Part shown: positions 43,662 through 52,663 of the stretch, one piece after another
Numbering within the stretch: position 1 is the first letter of the stretch
Layout of the letters: each line of letters starts with the position of its first letter
Assembly: GCA_963827935.1 (NCBI GenBank)
Contig: CAWHCN010000013.1
Location: 124,001-188,000, forward strand
Direction: 5' to 3'
Length of the DNA stretch: 64,000 nucleotides
Origin: DATFNV01 sp963827935
Lineage (GTDB): Bacteria; Planctomycetota; Planctomycetia; Gemmatales; Gemmataceae
Position numbers and translations under genes: made by a program
Notes under the pieces: generated by a model
The model's input: only the letters and a program-made list of their open reading frames with translations
Databases searched by the model: none
Told to the model about the DNA's origin: nothing

Positions 43662-44831
43662 ATGGCCGACGTGATCCGCGTCCATGGCGTCGCCTTCCTG
43701 GAGGCGCTGGGAGGCCGGCCTGACGGGGGTGCAACGGCGGGCGCTGGGGGACCTGGGGCTGTGCCGTACTGAGGCGCTGGGCGGCCACGTCTGGCACTGC
43801 CACGATTGCGGACACGAGCGGGTGCTATATAACTCCTGCCGCAACCGGCACTGCCCGACCTGCCAGGCGTCGGTGCGGGCGACGTGGCTGACACGCGAGG
43901 CGTCCTGGCTGCTGCCGGTCGAGTATCACCACGTGGTCTTCACCCTGCCGGCCGCAGTGGCCGAGGTGGCCTTGGCCAACCCGGCGTTGGTCTACGGGCT
44001 GTTGTTTCAGGCGGCCGGCGCCACGCTGCGGGAGGTAGCGGCGGACCCGAAGTACCTGGGGGCGCAGGTGGGGGAGGTGGCGGTGTTGCACACCTGGGGG
44101 CAGAATTTGCATCACCATCCGCATCTGCATTGTCTGGTGACGGGGGGTGGGTTGTCGTGCGACCGCTCGGGGCGTGTGGACCAGGCGGCGTGTTGGCGGT
44201 CGTGCCGTCCGGGGTTCTTCCTGCCGGTGCGGGTGCTCAGCCGCGTGTTCCGGGGGAAGTTCCTGGCGTTGTTGCGTCGGGCCCATGAGAAGGGCCAATT
44301 GTCGCTGCTGGGCCGGCTGGCGTCGCTGGCGGAGGCGTCGGCGTGGGCGTCGTGGCTGCGGCCCTTGTACGGACAGGATTGGGTGGTGTACAGCCAGCCG
44401 CCGCGGCGGGGGCGGAGGTGGTGCTGAAGTACCTGTCGCGTTACGTGCACCGCTCGGCGTTGAGCAACGGCCGGCTGGTGTCGCTGACGGACGAGGCGGT
44501 GTCGTTCACCTGGAAGGACTAGCGCCACGGGGGTAAGGAGCGGGTGTTGACGTTGAGCGGGGAGGAGTTCCTGCGTCGCTGGGTGCAGCATGTGTTGCCC
44601 CGGGGTTTTGTCAAGGTGCGTCATTACGGGCTGTTGGCCAGCCACGGTCGTGCGGCGAAGCTGGCGGCGTGCCGCTGGCAGTTGTGGCTGTTGGGCTTGG
44701 CGGCGGCGGCGCCAACGGGGGAGCGGGCGGCGGCGTGGCCGGGGCCGTGCTGTCCGGAGTGCGGGTCGCTGTTGTGGCGAAAGGGCGGGGCGGTGCTGGA
44801 GGTGGGTGTGGTCGTGGTGGACACGTCGTAA
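43662..44831 (+). pseudogene. IS91-family HUH transposase, copy A, two frameshifts and a stop
   Basis: MADVIRVHGVAFLE, then after a shift near 43710 the zinc finger CHDCGHERVLYNSCRNRHCP-TC, EYHHVVFTLPAAVAEVALAN, and the HUH core NLHHHPHLHCLVTGGG. A second shift near 44410 leads to YLSRYVHRSALSNGRLVSL with the catalytic Tyr. A TAG at 44520-44522 replaces the expected Tyr codon of WKDYRHGG. The end (FLRRWVQHVLPRGFVKVRHY-GLLAS ... CCPECG) is normal. Confidence 0.85.
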
Positions 44832-45078
44832 GGCGCATGCGGAGAGGTGCGATGTCAGGCCGGTTGGTCACGGAGGCGGGAGTAGGAGAGGTGGGGACGG
44901 TGCGCGCACGGGCATGGTAAAGGCGACAACGCGGGGTGCTAAAGGGTACAACACAGGGCGCAATTTATGTGGCGGGCGGCTTTAAGCCTGGTATGATGGG
45001 CCGTGAGGACGGCGTCGGCACGGCGTCGCAACGGAGCAAACCCCAGGATGCAGTCGGGGGTAGCCGGTTAAGTTCAAC

Positions 45079-45161
45079 AGGATTCTATCCGGAGTGCCCC
45101 GCCACAGGACCTTGCGGAGCGGATACGGCCGCTGGCGGCGGGGCACTCCGGATAGAATCCT
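45079..45161. repeat. Right-end hairpin of IS91-like copy A
   Basis: AGGATTCTATCCGGAGTGCC ... and its reverse complement around a 35-nt loop, ending 4 nt before the element's edge; probable oriIS. Confidence 0.85.
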
Positions 45162-45303
45162 TAACGTTTGGCGACACAAGCTTCTTTCTCTAATAGGAGG
45201 TCACTATGTCACGGTTACTGAGGTAATCCTGTTCGTCCTCGAGTCCCGACAATGACTCGGGCAATTCGGATCGTCCCACCAATGGACACCGCTTAAAGTC
45301 GTC

Positions 45304-45732
45304 GTGAAGGCCACGGATTTGCTCGTGGTCCGATGTGTGAACCCGGATGTCGGGCGGGGAGAAACCGATGGGCTGACGCTCATCGAGGTGGAAGTCCTCG
45401 TGTGTTCTAAAGGGGAGCGCAAGGTTGGCAAAGCCGAACTTGCAACCATCGGCCAGCGAATGGAGAAAGGGCAGCGGTATCTCCTGGCAAGCTTTGGCGG
45501 CTCCGCCTTCGACACCGGCTTTCTGGCCCAGAGCGACCAGCCCGTAGTCGAATTGTCACCTGACTTCGATCTCAAATCGCCCGATTTTGTGACTGACAAA
45601 CTCCGATTTCGGGTACCAAGAATCTTCGACGCTCGACGGGCCCAGGTGAACCGACTGATTCTGCAACTCCGGCGGGAGAAAGCCGTGTTGGATCGGACCG
45701 CAGAGCACCAGGGGGCGGGACCGAAAAACTAA
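45304..45732 (+). CDS. Unrecognised protein, first cassette after attI-like site
   Basis: About 142 codons (TDLLVVRCVNPDVGRGETDG ... ELATIGQRMEKGQRYLLASF ... PRIFDARRAQVNRLILQLRR). A strong AGGAGG and an ATG at 45206 lie 40 nt from the GTTTGGC core, as in a cassette, but that frame ends quickly. The coherent frame appears to extend upstream of 45304 through a TGA, so the 5' part is broken. No family recognised. Confidence 0.5.
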   Translation: MKATDLLVVRCVNPDVGRGETDGLTLIEVEVLVCSKGERKVGKAELATIGQRMEKGQRYLLASFGGSAFDTGFLAQSDQPVVELSPDFDLKSPDFVTDKLRFRVPRIFDARRAQVNRLILQLRREKAVLDRTAEHQGAGPKN

Positions 45733-46008
45733 TCATGCCGTGACGAGGGGAGAAAAGGGGACGTTACTACAATGCCATTAAGATAACGCCGACACGGCTG
45801 AGGCGGAGCGGTGGGGACTGGGATGGCTCAAACTCATGTCGGGCTATCCTTCGGCGATTGGCGGATGGGCTTGAGTGCGGGCACCGCTCCAACGGCCACC
45901 CGAACCCTTATCTTATATGGCATTCGGGACGTTCTAGATACTTCTATCCGAAGCGTTTACTGCGAATTACTTCAGACGTTGGGAGACTCAGGAGGCGCAC
46001 TCGTGAAC

Positions 46009-46362
46009 ATGCCCATCCAAGCTGTCGCTGTCCCATTGTTCGATGACGGACAGGGTGGTCTGCGCATCACCGGCACGCCGCGTCTTGCTCGAGCGGATCG
46101 TCCACGCCTTCGAGGATGGGGCGACCCCGAGGGAATTGTACAGAGCTTATGACACCCTTCAGCTGGCCGACGTGTAGCGGTGCTGACCTGGTATCTCCGA
46201 CACAAGGCTGAAGTGGAGGACTACCTGCGCAAGCGGGCGGAGGAAGCGGAGGCGATCCGCCGAAGGATCGAGGCCAAGCAGCCCGACCGGGCCGAGCTGC
46301 GGGCCCGTCTGATGGCTCGTCGGGCCCAGAAGGAAGTGGTCCATGCTCCGCCTGGTCAGTGA
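46009..46362 (+). CDS. DUF433 antitoxin, frameshifted
   Basis: The ATG at 46009 follows AGGAGG. PLFDDGQGGLRITGT starts the DUF433 pattern; shifted frames then give ERIVHAFEDGATPRELYRAY-DTLQLADV and, after a one-base loss near 46177, VLTWYLRHKAEVEDYLRKRA ... ELRARLMARRAQKE. DUF433 proteins are antitoxins of DUF5615 toxins, and one such gene overlaps the 3' end by 20 nt. Two frameshifts. Confidence 0.75.
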
Positions 46363-46695
46363 CGAGAACTTCAACGGCGACATTGTCCGCGGCTTGTTTC
46401 GCCGACACCCGGAGCTTGAGCTCGTCCGTGTGCAAGATGTTGGTCTCATGCAGACGCCTGACCCCGACATCCTGGAGTGGGCCGCCAGCCAGGGGCGCAA
46501 GTGTTGCTATCGCATGACGTTTCAACAGTCCCGCCGGCCGCGTACCAACGTGTGGGCGATGGTAAGCCGATGCCTGGAGTCTTTATCCTGCCCGACCGAA
46601 TGCCGCTTGGCCAGGCCATTGACGAGATCCTGTTTCTCTCCTTAGACGTGGAGCCCGACGAGTGGAATGATCAGGTTCTTTTTCTGCCCCTGTAA
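46343..46695 (+). CDS. DUF5615 (PIN-like) toxin, frameshifted
   Basis: MLRLVSDENFNGDIVRGLFR, then VQDVGLMQTPDPDILEWAAS is the Mut7-C/DUF5615 nuclease opening (the Asp-Glu-Asn acidic pair is intact). A frameshift near 46500 leads to VLLSHDVSTVPPAAYQRVGD, GVFILPDRMPLGQAIDEI and a normal end. With the overlapping DUF433 gene it forms a type II toxin-antitoxin pair. An attC-like site begins 55 nt downstream, making this pair a cassette. Confidence 0.78.
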
Positions 46696-46750
46696 CCGAA
46701 CCGGGGAGACGCCGGAGGGAGGCTGTTCGTTCGCAGGGCAAATGGAGCAG

Positions 46751-46848
46751 GCCGAACGAACGGATGCAGTTGACCGGGCCGGCATTTTGGTTTTCCACGG
46801 TTTGACGGCTTTGCAGCCGGCCCCGGCAACTGATCCTGAGCGTTCGGC
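46751..46848 (+). repeat. attC-like recombination site 1
   Basis: 98 bp. Outer cores GCCGAAC (46751-46757) and GTTCGGC (46842-46848) are perfectly complementary. Inner boxes CAGTTGACCGGGCCGGC and GCCGGCCCCGGCAACTG pair with a central loop of about 30 nt. Confidence 0.8.
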
Positions 46849-46868
46849 TTGGTGAGGGCCTCTCTGCG

Positions 46869-47147
46869 ATGAAGAAGAACCGCAAGAAAGCTGCCGACAC
46901 GTATCGGTTTAACGGCTACCCTCACCTTTCAGGCTGGCAGTCTCCAATCGGTCCAGATGGCGGACCTGGAGTCATTCATCAAGCAGTTCGAGGCCAAGTT
47001 GGCCGATCCGAGGACGATGCGGACGACAAGAAGTGGACGGCACGTTGGCTGGAAAGGTTCCGGAAGGAACTCGACAAGAAGCGGGCCGGGCGGAGTCTCA
47101 AGCAGAGGGAGAAGCGAGATCATCGCCGAACCAAAAGCTGCACCTGA
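46869..47147 (+). CDS. Small charged cassette protein, frameshifted
   Basis: The ATG at 46869 is 20 nt after the attC core. MKKNRKKAADTYRFNGYPHL, then in a second frame MADLESFIKQFEAKLADP, then back to DDKKWTARWLERFRKELDKK. About 85 residues, helical and very basic. Unknown family. The 3' end runs into the next attC-like site. Confidence 0.5.
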   Translation: MKKNRKKAADTYRFNGYPHLSGWQSPIGPDGGPGVIHQAVRGQVGRSEDDADDKKWTARWLERFRKELDKKRAGRSLKQREKRDHRRTKSCT

Positions 47148-47220
47148 CCGCGGCGGCATGCCGGCTTTCCAGGGTTCAAAGTCTCCTGGCCGCCGCGGCA
47201 GGTGAGCTTGGTGGTTCGAG
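47125..47220 (+). repeat. attC-like recombination site 2
   Basis: 96 bp. GCCGAAC (47125-47131) and GTTCGAG (47214-47220); inner CACCTGACCGCGGCGGC / GCCGCCGCGGCAGGTG are exactly complementary except for one extra base. Confidence 0.78.
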
Positions 47221-47242
47221 TTCAAGACAAGAGGGACGCTGC

Positions 47243-48396
47243 ATGAAGTCGTATCGCCGGATCACAGTCTGTGTAGCACTCGTCCTGGTCGTTGGACTAC
47301 TCGGGTGCGGCACTGGCGTCACTACAAGTGGGCAAAGGCCAGAGCCCCGAAGCCAAACGCTAGACCGCCGCAAGCTGCCACTCAACCCGCGGGAACACCG
47401 ACAGCGACTCCAAAGACCACCCGCAGGGAAAGCAACCCGAGAGCACCGGTTCGACGGGATCCAGCCGGACAACTCCAAGCCTTATAGAATTCTTAAATCG
47501 GATAAGGCGCAAACCGAGAGCAGTAGCGTTTAGTGGCGACGGGAAGCTTTTGGCGACGGGTACGGCTGATACAGTCGAGGTGTGGGACATCGCTGCTAAC
47601 AAGGTTATCGCTACCTTCATAGCTCAAGATGGTCCTGTCCGATTACGGCGAGATCGGCATGGCATTCAGCCATGATGGTAAGACGGTGGCGACTGGCGGC
47701 GTTAGCATCAAGTCATTTCCTGTGGGCGGCGGCGATTCCCACGAAATCAAGGTGCCACTTGAGAAAGGATTCACAGTCCGGGTACTTGCTTTCAGTCCGG
47801 ACGGCAAATGGATCGCTGAAGCCAGTGATGAGAAGTCCCCCCGCATTTATGAGGTATCCGGGGGAAAAATGGTCACCTCATTCCCTTCGGAAGGAAGAGG
47901 GAATTTTCCGCGGTCCGTTGCGTTCAGTCCCAACGGCAAGATGCTCGCCGCCGCATACCAAGGCAAGGGCGGATTGCGGATCTGGGATATTCCTGAAGGC
48001 AAAGAGAGAAAGCCGGTGGAGGACAACAGCGGGACCTCCACAGATGTCGCCTTCACCCCGGACAGCAAGACGGTTGCCGTGGCCCGTCCCAAGGAGGGCG
48101 TCTTCCTGTACGATGTTGCGACGGGCAAGAAGATCGGTACCATTGCTGCTGGCAAGATGAGTCGCGACGATCGCCATTAGTGGTGACGGCCAGCTGCTGG
48201 CAACGGTCGGATCAACGCCGCGAATGGTTGACCTCTGGGACGTGCCATCCGGAAAGTACCGAGGAGCGGCGGACGTTCAGGAGAGCTTATCAGGCCCCAT
48301 TGCCTTTAGCCCAGATAGCGAAGCTTCTTGCCACAGGGTCGGGGTGATGGCTGGACGCGGTTGTGGAACGTTGCACTGCTTCTCAAAGAGAAATAG
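47243..48396 (+). CDS. WD40-repeat lipoprotein cassette, several frameshifts
   Basis: The ATG at 47243 is 22 nt after an attC core. MKSYRRITVCVALVLVVGLL then GCGTG is a lipoprotein signal (LLGC lipobox). A Pro/Thr-rich linker follows, then WD40 blades in successive frames: FSGDGKLLATGTADTVEVWD, FSPDGKWIAEASDEKSPRIY, FSPNGKMLAAAYQGKGGLRI, FTPDSKTVAVARPKEGVFLY, ISGDGQLLATVGSTPRMVDL and a last blade ending WNVALLLKEK, TAG 48394-48396. At least four frame changes. A surface scaffold of one propeller is inferred. Confidence 0.65.
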
Positions 48397-48461
48397 CCAG
48401 AAGGACCAAGAAGGCTCAGGAAAGACAAAAGGGGTTGAGAGTCGAATAGAGGCGAGGCAGG

Positions 48462-48562
48462 CTCGAACCAGCGGCTTCAGCAGACGGGCCACGCGACTAA
48501 GGCTACCTGGACTGTACGTCTCCCTCCGCGTGAGCCCCGCTGCTAGAGCTTTGTGGTTAGCG
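48462..48562 (+). repeat. attC-like recombination site 3, degenerate
   Basis: 101 bp. CTCGAAC (48462-48468) to GTTAGCG (48556-48562). Inner CGAACCAGCGGCTTCAGC resembles CGAACCAACGGCTGAAGC of the site at 53739, and AGCTTTGTGGTTAGCG resembles AGCTTGGTGGTTCGAG of site 2. Recognised by similarity and by position between two genes. Confidence 0.55.
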
Positions 48563-48578
48563 AGGGAGAGTCTACCTT

Positions 48579-49048
48579 GTGGACGAGACCCATTGGCAAG
48601 TATGTAACGACCCGCAGCCGATGATCGACTACCTGCGGGGCCGGGTTTCGGATGGCCGGATGCGCCAGTTCGCGGTGGCTTGTTGTCGGCGGCTTCCGAG
48701 GCGATTCCACGAGAGGAGCGACTGGGGGCCCGGAGTAGAGGGTGAGCGGAGCGATGCGCAACCGGTAGTGTTACCCGCGAAGAGTTGGTGGCAATGCTCG
48801 ATCAACTGACCCACGATTTCGAAGAGGTGATTGAGTCCGACAACGGGGAGATCTATGCGTCCAAGCAGGCAGTTCTGGCTGCCCTGCAACCGGCCTCCCC
48901 GTTTGACCCAACTCAGGCCGCGGATGCCGCAGCGGTCGCGGCCAGTCGGTTTAGTGACGACGAAGAAGACCGGCGTGCTGAGCGGAACTGGCAAGCGAAC
49001 CTAGTTCGCCAGATGTTCGGGGACGTGTTCAGTGCCACCGCTGGTTGA
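48579..49048 (+). CDS. Gemmata-type paralogue family member in a cassette, frameshifted
   Basis: The GTG at 48579 is 16 nt after an attC core, with GAGGGAGAG upstream. DETHWQVCNDPQPMIDYLRG then RVSDGRMRQFAVACCRRL is the family N-terminus (W..C.DP..M..YLRG..SDR.LR.FA.ACCRR). A shift near 48710 leads to VTREELVAMLDQLTHDFEEV and SRFSDDEEDRRAERNWQANL then VRQMFGDVF. The GPHVRGCW C-terminal part is not present. Function unknown. Confidence 0.6.
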
Positions 49049-49092
49049 GGCCAATGCTCTACCGTTTTGGGAGTACGAGCGCATGGGCCAGC

Positions 49093-49186
49093 GCGCTAAC
49101 CAAGGGCTCAAGCTGACCGGAGCCGCCCACACTTGGTTCTACAAGTTGAAATGTCACTACGGGCGGCTCCGGCAGCTTAGCCTCCC
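49093..49186 (+). repeat. attC-like site 4, split by IS91-like copy B
   Basis: Left core GCGCTAAC, inner AGCTGACCGGAGCCGCC and GGGCGGCTCCGGCAGCTTAG. The 3' core GTTCGGC is at 51758-51764, beyond the insertion; joining the two sides restores a normal site of about 100 bp. Confidence 0.7.
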
Positions 49187-49324
49187 GTTGAACTAAACCG
49201 CTCCGCGGTGGAGCAGTTTTCTCGTTTTCCTGTCGCTGATTGGCTGTCTCGATTCGCTGATCGTTCTCCACGTACGCTAGGGCTTCGCCCTCGGCGTTTT
49301 CTTTTTCCACACGTGGAGATGCCC

Positions 49325-50201
49325 ATGACCCCGCTTCGCCAACGCTTCATCGACGACCTGCGCCTGCGCAACTACTCGCCCACGACCATCGAGACCTACG
49401 TCGGCCGGCGTCGCCGCTTCGCCAAGCACTTCGGCCGTTCGCCCGAAGTGCTCGGGCCGGAGGAGATTCGCGCCTTCCAACTGGACCTGCTGGCCGCGCA
49501 GTGTCCTGGAGCAGTTCAACCAGGCCGTCTGTGCCTTGCGCTTCCTGTACCGCGTCACGCTCGGCCGGCCCGAGCAACTGCCCCTCATTCCCTTCGGCAA
49601 GCGGCCCAGGACGCTGCCCACGCGTGCTCAGTCCCGAGGAGGTGCCTGCGCCTGCTGGCCGCAGCGCCGCCGGGCCGCGACCGCATGCTGCTGCAGACCG
49701 CCTACGCGTGCGGCCTGCGGCTGAGCGAACTGCTTCGACTTGCAGGTGCCGACATCGACAGCAGCCGCATGGTGCGTGCACGTGCGCCAGGGCAAGGGGC
49801 ACAAGGATCGCTGGTGCCGCTGTCGCCGCGGCTGCTGGCGAACTCCGCGGCCTACTGGCGGCGTACCGGCCCGGCGACCTGGCTGTTCCCGGGTCGCAGC
49901 CCGGGACAGCCGTTGACCGGCGGCAACGTGCAGCGGCTCTGCCAGCGGACTGGCGCAACGGGCCGGGCTGACCAAGGCGCACGCTGCACACGCTGCGGCA
50001 CAGCTACGCCACCCAATGCTGGAAGCGGGCGTCGATCTGCTGACGCTGCAGGCGCTCCTGGGCCACAGCGACTTGCACACGACGGCCCACTACCTGCACG
50101 TCAGCACGCGGCGGCTGCAGCAGATGCCGCAGCCTGCTCGAACGGCTGGTGCTGCCGCCGCGCGGCCGGCGCAGCCGACCGGACGGAGGGCCAGGGCATG
50201 A
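49325..50201 (+). pseudogene. Tyrosine recombinase of IS91-like copy B, many frameshifts
   Basis: MTPLRQRFIDDLRLRNYSPT-TIETYV begins as in copy A. Later pieces in several frames, such as ALRFLYRVTLGRPEQLPLIP, TAYACGLRLSELLRL, VPLSPRLL and LEAGVDLLTLQALLGHSDLH then TTAHYLH, recover the whole protein including the catalytic His and Tyr. Indels occur about every 40-100 nt. Confidence 0.75.
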
Positions 50202-51430
50202 CCGCCACCGTCGCTCCGAGCGGCCGGCGTTGGAAGTGGCGGACGTGATTCGGGCACCACGGCGAGGCGTTCCTGGCAGTTACGGCAGCGCTTGTCCGGC
50301 GACGCAGAGCAAGGCGCTGCGTGACCTGGCCGCTGCCGCACGGCGGCGCTGGGCGGCCACGTCGAGCGTTGCCTGGACTGCGGCCACGACCGCATCGCCT
50401 ACAACTCGTGCCGCAACCGCCACTGTCCCAAGTGCCAGGCCCTGGCCCGCGCCCGCTGGCTGGAGCGCGAGGCCGAGTACCTGCTGCCGGTCGAATACCA
50501 CCACGTGGTCTTCACGCTGCCGGCCGAGCTTGCCGAGCTGGCCCTGGCCAACCCGCGCGTCGCTGTACGACCTGCTGTTCCAGGCGGCGGCGGCGACGCT
50601 GCGCGAGGTGGCGGCCAACCCGAAGCGGCTCGGTGCCAGGTCGGCGTGCTGATGGTGCTGCACACCTGGGGCCAGAACCTGCACCATCATCCGCACGTGC
50701 ATTGCGTGGTGACCGGCGGCGGCCTGTCGTGCAATGCCGCACGGCGTCGTCGATGCGTCGCCGCGCTGGGTGTCGTGCCGGCCGGGCTTCTTCCTGCCGG
50801 TGCGGGTGCTGAGCCGGGTCTTCCGCGGCAAGTTCCTGGCCGGCTTGCGTGCGGCGCTCGACGCAGGGCAAGCTGGTCTTGCCCGGCCGTGCTGGCGGCG
50901 CTGGCGGACCCGGCGGCCTTCGCGCTGGTTGGCGCCGCTGTACGCCAAGGACTGGGTGGTGTACGCCAAGCCGCCGTTCGGCGGTCCGGAGCAGGTGCTG
51001 AAGTACCTGGCGCGGTACACGCACCGGGTGGCCATCAGCAACCACCGGCTGGTGGAGCTGCGAGGACGGCCGGGTGACGTTCCGCTACAAGGACTACGCG
51101 GACGGTCACCGGTCAGAAGACGCTGACGCTGTCGGCGGAGGAGTTCTTGCGTCGCTTCGTGCAGCACGTGTTGCCGAAGGGCTTCGTGAAATCCGGCACT
51201 ACGGCCTGCTGGCCAATGCCCAGCGTGAGGCAGCGGCTGGCGACTGTGCCGGCGATTGTTGCTGGTGGCGAACGTGGCGGCGCCGCTGCGTCGAGGACAC
51301 GGAGGAAGAACCGCTCGAGCCGGTCCAGCCGCGCTGCTGCGAGCACTGCGGCGGCACGCGCCTGCTCTATCGGGAGTTGCCGCCCGGCGAGGCGTTGGCG
51401 GCGGCCGTGACCGTGGTGGATAGCTCCTGA
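50198..51430 (+). pseudogene. IS91-family HUH transposase, copy B, many frameshifts
   Basis: Pieces in order: LEVADVIRA, CGHDRIAYNSCRNRHCPKCQ, EYHHVVFTLPAELAELALAN, NLHHHPHVHCVVTGGGLSC, PGFFLPVRVLSRVFRGKFLA, YAKDWVVYAKPPFGGPEQVL, YLARYTHRVAISNHRLVEL and a CEHCGGTRLLYREL zinc-ribbon end. All IS91 landmarks (zinc finger, HUH, catalytic Tyr) are present but scattered over three frames. Confidence 0.8.
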
Positions 51431-51671
51431 CCGGCGTGGACCGCTCGCCGCGTGGTTGTTCAGCGTGCCGCGGCGTTACCCTGCTGCCGGTGCGGCACGG
51501 GCTCGAATCCCGGGCCGGCCACGGCATGGCGGTGGCCTGCCGCGACGTGTCCGCCGGGCGTCGGGACGGCGAAAATCCTTGCAACGGCCGGGGAGGATCT
51601 TTCACGTCGGGGTGCCGGACCGTGGGTCGAATTCCCATAGGGGGGGCGGGGTCCGCGGTTCAGGTCCAAAG

Positions 51672-51752
51672 GGAATCTATCCTGCATGCCCCGCCCCGAC
51701 GCCAGCGGCGCCACCGCAAGTCCATCGCGGCGGGGCACGCAGGATAGATTCC
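51672..51752. repeat. Right-end hairpin of IS91-like copy B
   Basis: GGAATCTATCCTGCATGCCC ... and its reverse complement; it has the same position and shape as in copy A but with stem substitutions compensated on both arms. Confidence 0.85.
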
Positions 51753-51825
51753 TTAACGTTCGGCCCTACCTGGACGGTTGCAGATGTGAGGGATACTGCG
51801 GGAACGTCGGAAGCCACGAACTACC

Positions 51826-52546
51826 ATGACCGAAGCTTTCAGATTGGCAGACTTGCGACGACCCGCGGCCTGGCGCGAGCGTACCTGTTCGGGCGGGCCA
51901 GCCCGCGCAAGCTTCCGGCTGTGGGCCTGCGCATGCGGCCGCGAAGTCGCCCCATTGTTTGGGAACGCTTTGATCGGCGAAGTCTTGGACCGTTTCGAGG
52001 GGGTGGCCGAGGGGCACCGGCTGCGAGCGGAGCAGCAACGGGCTCTCTCAGAACTACAGTGGGCCACGGAAGACGATCAGACGCCGGGCTTTCACAAGGC
52101 GGTCGCCGGCGTCGTCCACTCTCAGTGGATCGAAATGGAAGAGGGGGCTGACGGGCATTTGCGCTGGGGCTCCTCCACCTAGCATGGGTGCAGGCATCCC
52201 GCGTCTGCCCGGACGCCGAGCCGAGCGGGCCGACCGACCCGCCCGATGATCCGGCCTGGCTCTCCGCATACTCAGCCGCTCGGCAGCGGCAATCGTGGCT
52301 GGCAGGGACAGTTCGGCAACCCGTTCCGCCCGGTCACAACCACCGGCTCGCGTTGGCTGACCGTCGAGGCGGTGGACTTGGCGAGAGCAATTTACGAGGA
52401 GCGGGAATTCGACCGGATGCCAATCCTCGCTGAAGGCGCTGATGGACGTTGGCTGCGACGATGCCGCCATCATCGAGCACTGCCGGGGTGAGGGACCACA
52501 CGTGCGGGGCTGCTGGGTGGTTGATCTCTTGCTCGCTAAGCAGTAG
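51826..52546 (+). CDS. Gemmata-type paralogue family member in a cassette, frameshifted
   Basis: The ATG at 51826 is 61 nt after the restored attC core GTTCGGC. Coherent pieces: RLWACACGREVAPLFGNALI, EVLDRFEGVAEGHRLRAEQQ, then in other frames GNPFRPVTTTGSRWL, ARAIYEEREFDRMPILAE and IIEHCRGEGPHVRGCWVVDL-LLAKQ. The last is the family's C-terminal signature, also seen at 38542. TAG 52544-52546 is 4 nt before the next attC-like site. Confidence 0.6.
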
Positions 52547-52550
52547 GCTG

Positions 52551-52646
52551 GCCGAACGAAGCGTTTCAGGTGACCGGGCGGGCTCCTGTCGCTATTGGTA
52601 CACTGTCAACACGGCCCGCCCGGCACCTGAACGCTGGGCGTTCGGC
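52551..52646 (+). repeat. attC-like recombination site 5
   Basis: 96 bp. GCCGAAC (52551-52557) and GTTCGGC (52640-52646) are fully complementary; inner GCGTTTCAGGTGACCGGGCG / CGCCCGGCACCTGAACGC pair almost completely. Confidence 0.85.
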
Positions 52647-52663
52647 CTCAACGGAGGAAGACT

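Larger units (their letters stand above)
42534..45165 (+). mobile_element. IS91-like element with tyrosine recombinase, copy A
   Basis: Left end GTTGAACTAAACCGCTCC and right end ...GAATCCTTAAC, both shared with copy B at 49187. It carries a tyrosine recombinase gene then an HUH transposase gene, an arrangement known in part of the IS91 family. A long hairpin near the right end (45079-45161) is probably the transposition origin. It adjoins GTTTGGC on the right with no target duplication. Length 2632 bp. Both genes are broken, so it is probably inactive. Confidence 0.8.
49187..51757 (+). mobile_element. IS91-like element with tyrosine recombinase, copy B
   Basis: Same left end (GTTGAACTAAACCGCTCC) and right end (...GATTCCTTAAC) as copy A, 2571 bp. 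It sits exactly between an attC inner box and its GTTCGGC core; GTTC/GAAC next to the origin end is the known IS91 target. No target duplication. Both genes have many single-base indels. Confidence 0.82.

Noticed and set aside
45079..45173. Right end of IS91-like copy A as an attC site of a 2.6-kb cassette
   Set aside because: The right-end hairpin lacks a complementary GCCAAAC-type left core, and the ends fit IS91 insertion next to GTTC/GTTT without duplication; kept as IS origin.
48430..48570. tRNA-like sequence on the minus strand (GGTTCGAGCC)
   Set aside because: The T-arm stem does not pair and no complete cloverleaf can be drawn; the stretch aligns instead with other attC-like sites.
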